Positions 1-17,250 of a DNA stretch of 64,000 nt are shown one piece after another. The notes under the pieces were generated by a model. It saw only the letters and a list, made by a program, of their open reading frames with translations, had not been told where the DNA came from and ran no database searches. The DNA is from Syngnathus acus (Eukaryota; Chordata; Actinopteri; Syngnathiformes; Syngnathidae). The translations under genes and the position numbers were made by a program. The stretch's first letter is position 1. The number at the start of each line of letters is the position of its first letter. The stretch covers positions 9,948,956-10,012,955 of the forward strand of contig NC_051095.1 of NCBI RefSeq assembly GCF_901709675.1, in the 5' to 3' direction.

Positions 1-306
1 ACTTAATCTCTTCTTCCCTCTTGGGGATTTGCTTCAACTGTAAGTTTTATCTGTATTTATTGTGTTATCTAATACATTCTCTCAGTCAAAGACAATTTCT
101 TAGCAACTTGAAATTTGGTAGTAATGTCAATCATGAGTATACGCACAAAAAAAAGTCATAGCCATCTGAAGGATTCTTAAATAGTATAATTCAACCCAAG
201 GCCTGTTTAACTTAGAAATGTGAAATTTTAAATGCCTTTCAAGTCTCTCAGCCTTTATGGACATGTTTCCACTAGCTAGATCTGGTGACCTTCTTTTATT
301 TTACAG

Positions 307-3300
307 AAACATTTCATACAATCCCATCAGAGAGCTGCAGGTGGACCACTTTGACAAGCTACTTAAACTGAAGTCCTTGTGAGTATGAGTGTTGTGCTTT
401 GTCTAACACACACACGCACACACATTTCTACAGTTCAAAAGTTTGGGGTCACTTAGAAATTAGTCCTTATTTTTAAAATAAAATTGCTATTTTGTCAATG
501 AGGAAAACTTTGAACTAATCAGGAATACACTCAATACATTGATGCTTGCATCTGTTTGTCTCTAAATCATGTTCCCGTGTGTTTTTCTTTTCTCCAGAAG
601 CATCGAGGGCATCGAAATTGCCAACATCCAACGACGAATGTTCGAGCCTCTTAAATACTTGACCCACATGTGAGTTTGAAGCCATTCTCACTCGCTCATC
701 TGTACAACATTTCCACCAATCGGGAGAGTAGGAAGACAATGTAATCGCGGGGTCACCACTTCAGGTCCTTGAGGGCTCCTATAAACAATGTTTTAGATAA
801 ATTTGTTAGTATTTTACAATTTTTTATCTCATCAACAAATTCAAAGTGGCATGAAATTTTGTTCACCACATTCTTTACTGAATGGTATTTGAGCGAGAGT
901 ATTTCCCAGACACGTTATTAATTAAATGCCCGCGACCTCTTTGAGCTACTGCTCCATGATTGTTTGAAATTAGGAAAAATAATTGAAACGCAAATGTTCA
1001 ATCTTTCCAGTACATCACTCAAAATCTCACCACAGGAAATTAATGTACTGCGACAACAGGCTGCCTAATTATTTTTAATTTATTATTATTGTTTATTTAT
1101 GTTTTGTGTAATTAACTAGAACCCGTGTGTGCGCGCATGTGCTTGGCAGCTACTTCAAAAAGTTCCAGTACTGCGGTTATGCGCCTCACGTGCGCAGCTG
1201 CAAGCCCAACACGGACGGCATCTCGTCTTTCGAAGACCTGCTGGCCAACATCGTGCTGAGGGTCTTCGTCTGGGTGGTCTCGGCCACCACTTGCTTCGGC
1301 AACATCTTTGTCATCTGCATGCGCTCGTACATTCGCTCCGAGAACAAGCTACACGCCATGTGCATCATCTCCCTCTGCTGTGAGTTGCCACGTCAATTAT
1401 GGATTATGATAAGGCTGTGTTATATAAGGATATTACGTAATTATAGATATTCATTTCTATATATGTTACAAAGGGAATCACTTCTTGGCAGATTATTCAT
1501 CACCTACAAGACATTTGATCCAGATCTGATCTTATGGGGAGTGGAAGGGAAGAATTCAATTAGAACAGCAGACATACATTTTTGGAAAATTTGGACAAAT
1601 GGATTTTTTTTCTCCTCCCAGGTTAAAGCTAATATTCTTTTATTTTGGGCTAAGTGAATATATATTGAGCAATTGGTTTTTCAAAGAGGTCTTTAATGAT
1701 GTTTTATCACAAAATCATCAGTTCAGGAAATTACCGCCTCATGAGGATGAAGCGGTTCAGAAAATGGATGGATGGAATCGCCCTCCCCCCCCGATAAAAG
1801 TCAAAAATAGATGTTTTCACTGCAGATTATCATCACGCTTAGCCATTTGTGCCCACAGAAAGAGATCAAGCCTGTGTGGGATTTACACTGGTTTATTTGA
1901 CAGCTCATTTGTCATTGTCTACCATTCAAATTCCTTGTCAGTCTCAGCCTTTTTGTTTTTCAGTTGCAAGCCAAACTCATCTGGATAAAAATCATAATCA
2001 CAGTAGCATTTGTACAGAATGACAATTTCAATCATGAAGGTGGTTTGCAACATTCACAGCATTCTTGTGATTTCAATTGGATACATGTTTTTCTGCACTT
2101 AAATTGCAGAAGCAGTTGCACAATGGCATAAGTCATAGTGGTCATTTGTTTCAAATAAATACACAAAGATGACTTCCGGAAATGATTTCATAGTATTTCT
2201 CAGAGAAAACTGTGTCCTTTGTTGCATCAAAATATTTGTATCATCTTGTACAATAACATGCTAGGCAATTGTTCATGCTTCTACATAAAACTCACTATGG
2301 GGGCTACATTTCTTTGTAGATATTAGCTTGCGAGACGACTATAAAAGAGTCAGACCTGCTTCTGAGGTGAAGCAGCATGTGGATAGCGCTGGTAGAACTA
2401 AACTGTCTTTGAAGGAAAAAAAGGGCCAGCATTAGCACATCCGGTTTAAACCCTATTACCTTGGCATTTCTTGCTACATTAAACGGCATATGCGGGTTTG
2501 ATGTGTGTTGCCAGCGAAAAGCCATCAATTGGCTGATAACGGCGTTCTTCACAAGTTTCAACGACGTGCCTGCAAAAATTCAAAAAGGGCACAGGGCTTT
2601 CTTTAAGCTACTGACTTACATCAATCCAATATCATTTACCACTCACTTGCATTCAAATCCTCTTTTTTACCTTCAGCGCTTTGCATGAAATTAGTTTCCT
2701 TTGTGTTGTTACATACATATCTGACCCTTTGCACTTTTAATATGGTTATTGTATTTGTCACATACCAGGAGCTCCGTCTTTAATTGCTACACTGATTCCC
2801 CACACAACCTTTGGTCTGAATTCAGACAGGATCTTCCTAATTTGTTTGACATCTGACATTATAGCATTAATCCCCAACCCGCTTCTTTCTTTTGCTATTT
2901 TCACAGACCAAAGCAGTAAGAAATGGGCGTTTGCGCCGTTGTGGGCCTGAACACATTTGCAAGCGACTCATTCCGTGCACCGTTCGAATCGCATAAATCG
3001 AATGAATGACGAATGCTACTACGTGCTAGATATTACTGGTGAATACTCATCCCACATTCGCTTGTCAGGCGCTGATGGGTTGATGGGCGTCTACCTGTTC
3101 ATGATCGGGGCGTACGACCTGAAGTTCCGCGGCGAATACAACCGACACGCCCAGGCCTGGATGGACAGCGGCCAGTGCCAGGTGATCGGCTCCCTGGCCA
3201 TGCTGTCCACCGAGGTGTCGGTCCTGCTGCTCACTTACCTGACTCTGGAGAAGTACATCTGCATCGTGTACCCCTTCCGTTACCTGACGCCAGGTTGGCG

Positions 3301-4715
3301 CCGTACCGTGACGGTGCTCCTGGGCATCTGGGTGTTCGGCTTCATGGTGGCATTCCTGCCCCTGGCCTTCAAGGGGCTTTTCCGGAACTTCTATGGTACC
3401 AACGGTGTGTGCTTCCCACTGCACTCGGAGCAGCCCGAGACGCTCTGGGCACACGTTTACTCCATCGTCATCTTCCTGGGTGAGTGTGCTTAGAGGTAGG
3501 AGTTGGAGTTCAAGGGTTGGTGTTAAGGTTCATTGACGGTTGACGGTCATATAAGATTTGACTGTGATCACTTGTGATTTTATGGGGTGTCTCTCTCTGT
3601 ACTGCCCCCTACAGGTTTGAACCTTGTAGCATTCCTGATCATCGTGCTGTCATACGCCAGCATGTTCTACAACATCCAGCGCACGGGTACGCAGACCACC
3701 AAGTACAGCAACCACATCAAGAAGGAGGTGACCATCGCCAAACGCTTCTTCTCCATCGTCATGACCGACTCGCTTTGCTGGATCCCCATTTTCGTCCTCA
3801 AGATACTGTCCTTGCTGCAGGTGGAGATTCCCGGTATAGTATACCGCAGTTTTAGGAATTAAAGGGTACTACATAGTTTTGTTTTTTGTTTTTTTTCTAA
3901 AGGTTGCGGTGTTCAGCATTCATGTTAGGTTAGAGGAGGATTTTTAAGGATTGCTTGAATGGCCTTAGGAGATATTGTTTGGGTTTAACAATAATTTGAG
4001 GTTTTAATGGTTATGGTTGTAAGGGTACAAGTAAGTTTTTATTTTTTTGAAGGGTAAGTGTTGTGCGTGGTGTTAGGGTTATGCGTTGTAAGGATTAGTG
4101 TAAGTGCTGTTTTGCAGATGTGTGCCTTCAGTGTCCTAAAGGACCTCAGTTCCTTTCAAGAGCCACTTTTAGTGTGTTTGCATGGGTTAGGGGTGTAAAC
4201 TGGAGTGCTAATTTATTACCTGGCATGCTTCCTAATGAGAACCCCTATTGGGATGTGGTGGATTCATTATGTGGCCAAATTGCTTTTGAGTGAAGTGCCT
4301 AATTAAAGGTATGCTCCAAAGCAAACGGCATAATGACCACATGGGGCGATAGATAAGTCCATATTTGTAATCCCTAATTAGCCTTTTGTGCCACCTCCTT
4401 CCTTTTGCCCCTGTAGGCACGATTACCTCATGGGTGGTCATATTCATCCTGCCCATCAACAGTGCCCTTAACCCCATCCTTTACACCCTGACCACCCGTC
4501 CCTTCAAGGAGACCCTGATGCAGGTGTGGGCCAACTATAGGCAGCGGAGGCCAGTGGTAGCAAGTCACCCCATCCATCAGCCCTCGCTCACCTGGCAGGA
4601 AATGTGGCCACTGCAGGACTCAAGCCCAGCGGAGGGACGTCATAGGGATGGGACCGAGGCCAACCCCGCCAAGCTAGTCAACCACGTAGAAAATGACACT
4701 GGCGTTCCCGTGTGA
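307..4715 (+). CDS. rxfp1: Relaxin receptor 1 (LRR-containing GPCR), 3' part of the gene, six exons
   Basis: Receptor for relaxin-family peptides at the plasma membrane; the mammalian orthologue signals mainly through Gs and cAMP. Exons: 307-378, 598-669, 1150-1379, 3069-3479, 3615-3833, 4417-4715 (TGA at 4713). All junctions are GT-AG and in phase, giving about 434 residues. The first two exons are 72-nt single-repeat LRR exons. The third holds the hinge ([13 protein letters not shown]) and TM1. The fourth holds TM2 to TM4 with LEKY in place of the DRY motif. The fifth holds TM5 and TM6 with CWIP. The last holds TM7 with NPILY and the cytoplasmic tail. The LDLa module and the earlier LRR exons lie upstream of the window, so the gene is partial. 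RXFP2 is the close alternative, but the neighbouring etfdh and ppid genes match the human RXFP1 locus. The terminal exon uses weaker conservation after NPILY, as expected for the tail. Confidence 0.93.
405..424. repeat. Short (CA)n microsatellite in an rxfp1 intron
   Basis: Alternating CA dinucleotides with one G interruption, lying between two LRR exons. Confidence 0.8.
430..546. mobile_element. Tc1/mariner-type terminal fragment
   Basis: The stretch starts with CAGTTCAAAAGTTTGGGGTC and continues as an AT-rich arm ending in a lysine/asparagine-like AT stretch. This opening is typical of the terminal arms of fish Tc1-like elements (family knowledge). No transposase and no opposite arm are present, so it is a dead fragment. 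It fills more than half of the 219-nt intron between the two LRR exons of rxfp1. Confidence 0.55.
1380..3068. other. rxfp1 intron between the TM1 and TM2 exons
   Basis: About 1.7 kb of AT-rich sequence with a consensus donor (gtgagt) and a CAG acceptor. Short ORFs here have no recognisable domain. No mobile element was recognised. Confidence 0.8.
3834..4416. other. rxfp1 last intron, with degenerate GTTAGG-like words
   Basis: The 583-nt intron contains scattered GTTAGG, GGGTTA and TTAGGG words (about 3900-4090). They look like a decayed telomere-type simple repeat, which is common in fish introns. The donor is gtatag, which is weak; the acceptor ctgtag is good. Confidence 0.5.
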
Positions 4716-4984
4716 ATCCGCTACGGAGTCAGCGGCGGTGCGCTCGATTGGAAATGAACTGGTTGGGCGCTGACCTCGACCAAGTTTGAGCAATCTTGAT
4801 TATGTGGCAAATTTGCAAGTTGACTTGAACAACACATCCTACGTTGGTACCTTCAACACATGACAGCAAGTCAGCAAAACATCAGGGAAAAAAGCAGTGT
4901 GATAGCCAGCATGAGTCTTTTTAGAGACTCCTATCACAGCACAGCTAGTTCATGCTTCGTCGTTTTATGGTCTTTTTAATCTTC

Positions 4985-5555
4985 TTCTTTCGGCACAGCA
5001 GATCAGTCGTTTCCATCGCACTCTATCTATCCTCTGTATCTTCCTCTGTCACGCCAGCCACCTGTATGTCCTCCCTCACCACATCCATAAATTTCCTCTT
5101 TGGCCTCCCTCTTTTTATTTTGTGTCGTCTACTTGTATGTCTCGTCACCGTGGGATAGAGGAAACGGAATTTCGGTTTCTTTGTGTGTCTCGACATATGA
5201 AGGGATTGACAATAAAGCTGACTTTGACTTTGACTTCTCCTAAGCACACGTCCAAGCCATCTCATTCTCATCTCTCTGACTTTGTCTCCAAACTGTCCCA
5301 CCTGAGCTGTTCCTCTGATATGTTCATTCCTAATACTGTCCGTCTCTAAGCCACACAACATAGCTGGTCGCACTACTGCCTTGTAGACTTTCCCCTTCAT
5401 CCTTGCAGATTACTCCTGCCACATTTCTCCACCCACTCCATCTGCCAGCACTCTCTCCTCCACCTTTCTGCCACACTTTCCATTACTTTGGACAGTTGAC
5501 CCCAAGTCATTTAAACTCATCCACTTTCACTCTATGTACCAATCTTTCAGGCTTT
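4985..5555 (-). mobile_element. LINE reverse-transcriptase C-terminal remnant
   Basis: The minus strand encodes blocks typical of the end of a fish LINE ORF2: VDEFKYLGSTVQ near 5520, GKVYKAVVRPAMLCGLE near 5390, IRNEHIRGTAQV near 5320, RMRWLGRVLRR near 5265 and RGRPKRKFMDVVRED near 5090. Compared with the usual layout, a segment is missing between the GLE and IRNEH blocks, and the C-terminal part is split by an inserted sequence at about 5115-5232. The reading frame shifts between 5400 and 5520, so it is not functional. No target duplication was identified. Confidence 0.75.
5115..5232 (+). mobile_element. Short retroposon 3' tail nested in the LINE remnant
   Basis: A roughly 115-bp sequence on the plus strand ends with an AATAAAGCTGACTTTGAC-type tail followed by TTTGAC repeats, typical of LINE or SINE 3' ends in fish. 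It interrupts the minus-strand LINE coding sequence between the RVLRR and RGRPKR blocks, so it is younger than its host. Boundaries are approximate. Confidence 0.55.
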
Positions 5556-7384
5556 CTTTTCAGGATTATTTCTAATCAATTTCACTGTGGCCTTGGTTGT
5601 ACGGATTTGGGTTTGGGCAATAAAAATGAAGCTAAGAAAAGCAAAGTAACTCAATCAAGATGTCCACCATCGCCTGTGGTCGCTGAATTTGACCTGGCTG
5701 TATTTTGTTTTGGAATCAAAGTTACAAGACAAAATTGGAGGATTTATTTTTTTTTAATCAAAAGCATCCGCATACAGGTTTCTACTAGGTGATTAGAAAG
5801 AAGAACAAATACTTTGCGCTCACTCACAATATTACACTTTAGGGGCTTTGTAAGTTACAATAGGCAAATAAAATGAGTAGATTACTTCCAGATTCATAAA
5901 ACCCCCAATAACTGTACAGGCAATGGTTTAACCCGTGTGTTATTTTAGGGGTCAAAATGATTCCAGTTAAATTATATATTTATTTAAAATGTTTTTAAAA
6001 ACGAGGTTATGGCCTCATTATTTTCTTTTCTATTTTCTTTTCTTCATTATATATTTTTCTTTGCATTAGTTTTGAATATATTTAGTGGGTCACACTCATT
6101 AACCAGCATAGGAACATTAACATTACCAATGTGCTCATGTAGCAAGACACACCTGGCCACCTGCAAGTGTTGCAGGAAAAGACAAAAAATGTCAAATGAA
6201 ATTACATCTTACATATCTTAGCCTCCGGCAAATTCCATTCCGACTCTGACTGATTTTTACATTTATTGTTAATATAATCAATTTCTTTGTTGTTTTGCAA
6301 CTCAAGCAGCAGCTACCTCGGCTTGTTGGAATGCTTCCACAGCGGCCTTGAAGGAACTCAGAAAGTGACATTTTATATATACGTATGTCTGTTCATTTCA
6401 GTTGTGTTTAAAATGCAGTGTGCTCAATTTACTTCATAATAAACTGCTCGTCCAAATTGATTAATACATCTTGTCAAATTAAAACGAAATGAGAAATGAT
6501 GTTTTGGTGACTCGCTATGTTGGTTAATCAATTTTCCTCAAGCTTTCAGGGATTACCTCAAATCACTGATAGAGCGAGGTCATGTATTTTGAATTAAATG
6601 CGGTGTCATCGTATAAAATGTAATTCGATAATTTGCTAGCGACAAATCTGAAGATGCACAAAACACAACTTTTAATTTAACTTAAAGTGAAAGTCAACTC
6701 CTTAGTTACAAAATAGTGAATAATCTAGTTTAAGTAACACTCCAGCAGGTATGGTTATTTTTCTACAGATTTCATTGCATTGCTTGGTCATGCTTTCAAA
6801 ATGTTTTAATAGGATTTTATGGGATTTTTGGTTACATTCCCCAGCTGGACTGGGCTTTGGCTGTGGATCATGACAACATATTTTTGCATTGGATGCTTTG
6901 CTCTTAGCACACTGTGTTATATGAATTCCAATGGAAATCATTTTCTCGGCAGACTTTGTAAATATAAACATTTGTTGCTGATTTTTCCTTGTGTATGAGG
7001 CTCAGCATTTTACTCTATGACTGTTTCTCTGCTAGTTCTTGAATTAATGTCTGTGGCGATTGTTGATGGATTTATTTGATGTGTATCGTGGCTTTAATTG
7101 TTGTCTGTTCTGTGACAAATTAAATGAATAAAAATTGGTCTCTTGACATATTTTTGCGTAGGGCCCCCTGGAGGTCTGAACCGGCTCTGCAGTCAACGAT
7201 AGGAATTTACAAAAACTATGGTCAAGCAAAAAACACCAGCAACCTCCAACCACTTGTTAAGAAGGCTGCAAAATTTGAACGAATGTGAAAATCATCAAAT
7301 ATACAAAATGAGGCTGCAAAATTCTGAAAAATACATTCGCCTACCAGTTGGATACAGTTTACTTGTCTGTAATTACACTTTTTG

Positions 7385-7403
7385 CATATATATATATATA
7401 TAT
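7385..7403. repeat. (AT)n microsatellite
   Basis: Perfect alternating AT run of about 19 bp in intergenic DNA. Confidence 0.8.
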
Positions 7404-7769
7404 CTTGTAGACTTGATGATTGCAATTGTCTTCTGACTGGACTCCTTCAAAAGAACATCAAATAGCTGCAGCACATTTGGAACAATGCAACTTGGGCTCT
7501 GACAAGTACAAAGTGATCAGAACATATCACTTGAGTACTTAGGTTTTACTCTGGCTCACAGTCAACCGGAGAACGGATTTGACCATTCTACTGGTCTAAA
7601 ATCTTTGGGTCCTGAATACATTTAGGAAATGCTAATGAGATATAAACGCAATATTTAATGCATTTTAAAAATGATCACAGAACGTTATATGTTTTAAGGA
7701 CTACGTGAAGCTCAGAACACAGGAAGACCCCACAACTCGGTTCAAGCAGGCTCGGTTTTGTAAAGTTAT

Positions 7770-7969
7770 AGATGTGCGCATGCGCGGTTCATTCGCGTCG
7801 TGCCCCCACTCCTCCCCAATGGCAGTATTATGAGACAAGCTATCCTTAAGGTTAAAACGTGTCAATCGTACCCGCTTACGTAATTTACTTGTCGGTCACT
7901 CCGAGACAACAGAGGCTTCTCGTGCCCTCGAAGAGAAAACAGTAGCAGAAAGTCACCAGCTGTGGCGAG
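7770..7969 (+). promoter_or_regulatory. etfdh promoter and 5' UTR with NRF1-like palindrome and D-box
   Basis: GC content rises sharply here. The palindrome TGCGCATGCGC at 7775-7785 matches the NRF1 core, a regulator of nuclear genes for mitochondrial proteins. TTACGTAA at 7876-7883 is a perfect PAR-bZIP/NFIL3 D-box. CCAAT occurs near 7815. No TATA box is evident. Site identity is from motif match only. Confidence 0.55.
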
Positions 7970-13785
<5,816 letters not shown>

Positions 13786-13891
13786 ACACTGGCCCGGCCA
13801 CCGTTTCAGGAAAATACGGTAAACTTGAACCACGACCGAAAGAATATTCAGGGCCTCTCGCCAGTAAAAATGTGCCTCTTGTTGCTTTTAT

Positions 13892-13960
13892 ACTGTCAAA
13901 AGTTTGGATATGCTGTCTCATTGTATCACAAGTGTGGTCAAACTTTTGACTGGTAGTGTA
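13892..13960. mobile_element. Miniature Tc1-type foldback in the etfdh 3' UTR
   Basis: The ends are inverted copies: TGTCAAAAGTTTGGA at the left, and TCAAACTTTTGACTGGTAGTG at the right. The right end is the classic outer end of fish Tc1-like elements. Only about 70 bp separates the outer edges, so this is a heavily deleted internal copy. It lies about 110 bp after the etfdh stop codon. Confidence 0.55.
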
Positions 13961-14132
13961 TCTATGTATGTACTGTATGGACACAAATCATGTTTAAAGA
14001 GCCCGGATTTTATTTATGATGTGACACGACCGCTACCACACAAAAAAAGTGAGGCTTCAACATATTTGCATAGTAGTGGCCTTCAAGTATATTAAATATG
14101 GACTTGCGGATTGCATTTTTGATAAGTTAACA

Positions 14133-14138
14133 TTTATT
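14133..14138 (-). terminator. Probable ppid polyadenylation signal
   Basis: AATAAA on the minus strand, about 190 nt past the ppid stop codon and inside the likely etfdh 3' UTR. Confidence 0.4.
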
Positions 14139-14180
14139 CCTGGTACATTTTGTTGTACTTTACATAATGTCACATCAGTG

Positions 14181-14186
14181 AATAAA
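14181..14186 (+). terminator. Probable etfdh polyadenylation signal
   Basis: AATAAA about 400 nt after the etfdh stop; an ATTAAA at 14091-14096 is an alternative. Use of 14181 would make the etfdh and ppid 3' UTRs overlap, because the two genes converge. Confidence 0.4.
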
Positions 14187-14323
14187 CTAGTTGACTGTTG
14201 TGCGCTCGCTGAGGATCTTGTCATACGTTCCAAGGACAAAACGGTGACCACATTTGCCATTCAGTATAGAAAAACGACTTGAGCTTCGTTACATCAGGAG
14301 GCGGATTAAACGAAGGGGAGGAT

Positions 14324-17250
14324 TTAGGCAAACATTTTGGCGTAGATTTTCTTCTCTCTTTCCTTCTCCTGCTGGACTTGGAGCTGCACACGCTTCATCT
14401 CATTGCTGATGGCTGCCGGAGAAAGTTAACAAGTATGAGTAATTGAGGATGGTAGTCACGCTCTATATTTTTCACTTTGCTGTTGTGAATGTGAATCGGC
14501 TGCATTAGAGATGCGCAGACCATGGAGTGAACATGATGGATTCGGGGTGTCAGAATTGTAAATATGGTAGGCCTGCACAGGAGGTGCATAGACCATCAAA
14601 TGTCTATCTTTGAAAATGTTAAATTAGTGCTGCCTGGCTCATTAAGTAGGGTCAATCAGAGGGCTTGGTGTAAATATGGCGCAGACCTAATTATTATTAC
14701 AACTGCTGCGTTCGATCTGGCATGCTTATTTTGCAGTTTGTCAACAAAGACAAACACTCACCTTTGTCTTCTGGCGCTATTCCCTGAGCTGTCTTCAGAT
14801 CAGACTGCAAATAAAATGGAGGTTTTAGCACAAACCAATTTGGTTCCAGACAATTTGGAGGTTTGAAGTATCAAATATGTTACCATGGCTTGGCCATACT
14901 CTTTGAGACCCTGCCAGGCCTGAGCCCTGCGGAAAAATGCCTTGGTGTTGCCTTTGTCCAGCTCCAGAGCCTACAAAGAAAAATTGAGACGATTGAGCAT
15001 ACTTATAGCGTAGTATCACCACCTAGTGGCTAAGTCTGTCAACGCCAAACCTCGTTGCAGCTGTCCATGGCCTCCTGCCACATTTGCAGCTTTAACTTGC
15101 AGGCAGCCGTGTTGAGGTAACAGCTGAGCACAGCGGGCACCAGCTTCTTTTGCGCCGGAGACTCCTCACCCTCATCCTCCAAAAGCTCGCCACACGTTTC
15201 CAAATACCTGTAGAAAAAGGCATGGACAAGATGCCATGTTGTTGTCTTCTGGAATCATAATACAAGTGGTTGGTTATTTAACTTGAGAAACCTGAGAGCT
15301 TTGCTGTATTTGACGACAGCAGCATTCCAGTCTTGACTCTTAAAAAGGGTGTTTCCAACTTTCTTAATGTCCTCGGCCACTGACACAACTTTGTCCACCT
15401 GTGGGTGGAAAACGGTTGAAAATAATCAATTTTGAGGAAATTAGAATCAGCAAAGTGCACCATTTTGATTTATGGTATTAACATACATATATGCTCCATG
15501 CTTGTGCAGCAATTTAATACATTTAAAAGTCAAAGTGTGTGTGTGTGTGTGTGAATGTTCAGACAAAATAAGGGAAAAAAGCAGACGTACATCCTTAAAG
15601 TCAACATCTGAGTCCTCTGGGAAGTCATGGTGGGCATCTCCCGTGCCGTCACAGGTAGCAACGCCCCAGCTGTCGCCGTCCTTGTGGTCGCCACAGTCAG
15701 CAATCACGCAAGGCTGAAAGAAGAAAAGTGTTGGGTCGCTTCTCAGACATTTTGCGATGGTCTCACTCTCAAAGGTGTGCCGCTGTTCTTTCTTTACCTT
15801 AAGAGGAGTGCTGTCTTGGGCGTCGATCGCCTCGAGCTTTTTAACCACGCCCATCCCCTTGAGCACTTGTCCAAAGACCACATGCTTGCCATCCAGATGT
15901 GGCGTGGGCACCGTGGTGATGAAAAATTGCGAGCCGTTGGTGTTGGGCCCTGCGTTGGCCATGCTCAGCAGGCCCACTTGGTCGTGCTGACAACAACATG
16001 CACACAATGAGGCCGCTTTTATTCCATCTGATGAATTACTGCCCCCTTTTTTTTGTTTTTAAAACAAAACTCAAGCTATTGATTTGGTTGCTGTGTGCAA
16101 TGCGCTCAAGAAAATTACAAACTGAGAATTACAACAATGAAAAAAAACAATACATTATAAACAAAACATGAACAGATGCTGTTAAGCTGTGTAGAATTTG
16201 TGGTTTTGCGGACAAAGACCAGCGTTGTCTCTATTACCTTGTAGTGAAAGTTTTCATCCTCAAACTTCTCCCCGTAGATGCTCTCACCACCCGTGCCGTC
16301 CTGGTTGGAGAAGTCACCTCCCTGGATCATGAACTTCTTAACAACTGTTGAGAAAAGTCAACTTAGTTCAATAGTAAAAGCACAGTCATCCAAGACAGGA
16401 TGTTGAACACGGTAACGCCACGTACTCCTGTGGAAGGGGCAGCCTTTGAAGTGCAGAGGTTTCCCTGTGGTTTTCCCCAGGCCTTTTTCTCCAGTGCAGA
16501 GGGCTCGGAAGTTCTCAGCCGTCTTGGGAGTGACGTCAACAAACAGCTCCAAAACAATTCGGCCAGCTAAGGAAAAACAACAAAAAACATGCACTTCAGT
16601 ACAAGAGCTCCATTTGTGAGGTATTAATCTAAACATGTTTATTATTTATGGACGAGGCCATATTTGCAGTGCATTTATTGTATTTGACCTCCTTCGACAA
16701 GCTGTGGAGTGTATAGTTATAAAATAATACGTGCTTGTTAATACCTGAACATCAGTTTAACACCATCTCTGACAGTACATAGGGTGGACATAGTACCTCT
16801 GAGGTCACACTGCTCAGAGCGTTGCTCAAATGTGACGTTCTTTATTAGTTATTTAGAGTGAGCCCAAAACTGTGCGAGTGCGCACCTTGCGCTAGTGTTC
16901 TGCATTTAGGAAGGAAATGAATGGCGCGCATTCCGCCTCTCCAAATTCAAATCATGTGCATGGAGTGGAATATTACACACATACCGTATGCAAGCCATAT
17001 GCAAACATTGATATGCACACTTAGTCAATTTAAAATAAATCCGTTGGCACATTAACACGAACAATCAAGTTTATCCGATTGAGCACGAGCCAGCTAAGCT
17101 AACAAGGCTAGCGGTAACTACGATACTTACTACCATTTTATATTAAATTGTATGGGTCTTCTTACCTCTAGTACCGCCAATGTCAACGTCGAGGAAAACG
17201 CGAGGGTTTTCAGGATTGGACGGCTTGTTGGTGGGCACTGGGTGAGACAT
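14324..17250 (-). CDS. ppid: Peptidyl-prolyl cis-trans isomerase D (cyclophilin 40), 10 exons, 375 aa
   Basis: Cytosolic and nuclear Hsp90 co-chaperone with an N-terminal cyclophilin prolyl isomerase domain and a C-terminal TPR domain. Minus-strand exons in order: 17250-17166, 16566-16426, 16344-16238, 15986-15798, 15713-15591, 15398-15292, 15207-15051, 14970-14884, 14804-14762, 14412-14324 (TAA). Phases join throughout; human CyP40 has 370 aa. The cyclophilin part shows [13 protein letters not shown] and NGSQFFITT. The usual cyclophilin-A Trp is His in [11 protein letters not shown], as in mammalian CyP40, where it lowers cyclosporin affinity. The TPR part includes [19 protein letters not shown] and [12 protein letters not shown]. 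The C terminus is KKIYAKMFA. The start follows from MSHPVP, as in mammals. Two donors (gtttgg after 15051, gtttct after 15292) are weak. Confidence 0.97.
15535..15553. repeat. (TG)n microsatellite in a ppid intron
   Basis: About nine TG units between the exons at 15292-15398 and 15591-15713. Confidence 0.8.
16567..17165. other. ppid intron 1
   Basis: About 600 nt. Nothing recognised in it. Confidence 0.7.

Larger units (their letters stand above)
4716..7769. other. rxfp1-etfdh intergenic region
   Basis: About 3 kb between the rxfp1 stop and the etfdh promoter. It starts with the rxfp1 3' UTR, then a LINE remnant with a nested insertion, then AT-rich unique sequence with an (AT)n run at 7385-7403. 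AATAAA words at about 5207 and 5618 could end the rxfp1 transcript. C4orf46 sits in this interval in human, but no exon resembling it was recognised. Confidence 0.6.

Noticed and set aside
1127-1657. 176-codon plus-strand frame
   Set aside because: The first part is the real rxfp1 TM1 exon (1150-1379); the rest is read-through into the intron.
6305-6375. GC-rich, exon-like blip with an acceptor-like AG
   Set aside because: No frame resembles a known protein, and no matching donor or partner exon was found. It is kept only as a note under the missing C4orf46.
15447-16007. Continuous minus-strand frame across ppid exons and introns
   Set aside because: It is two real ppid exons joined through introns that happen to lack stops; the exon ends and phases show normal splicing.
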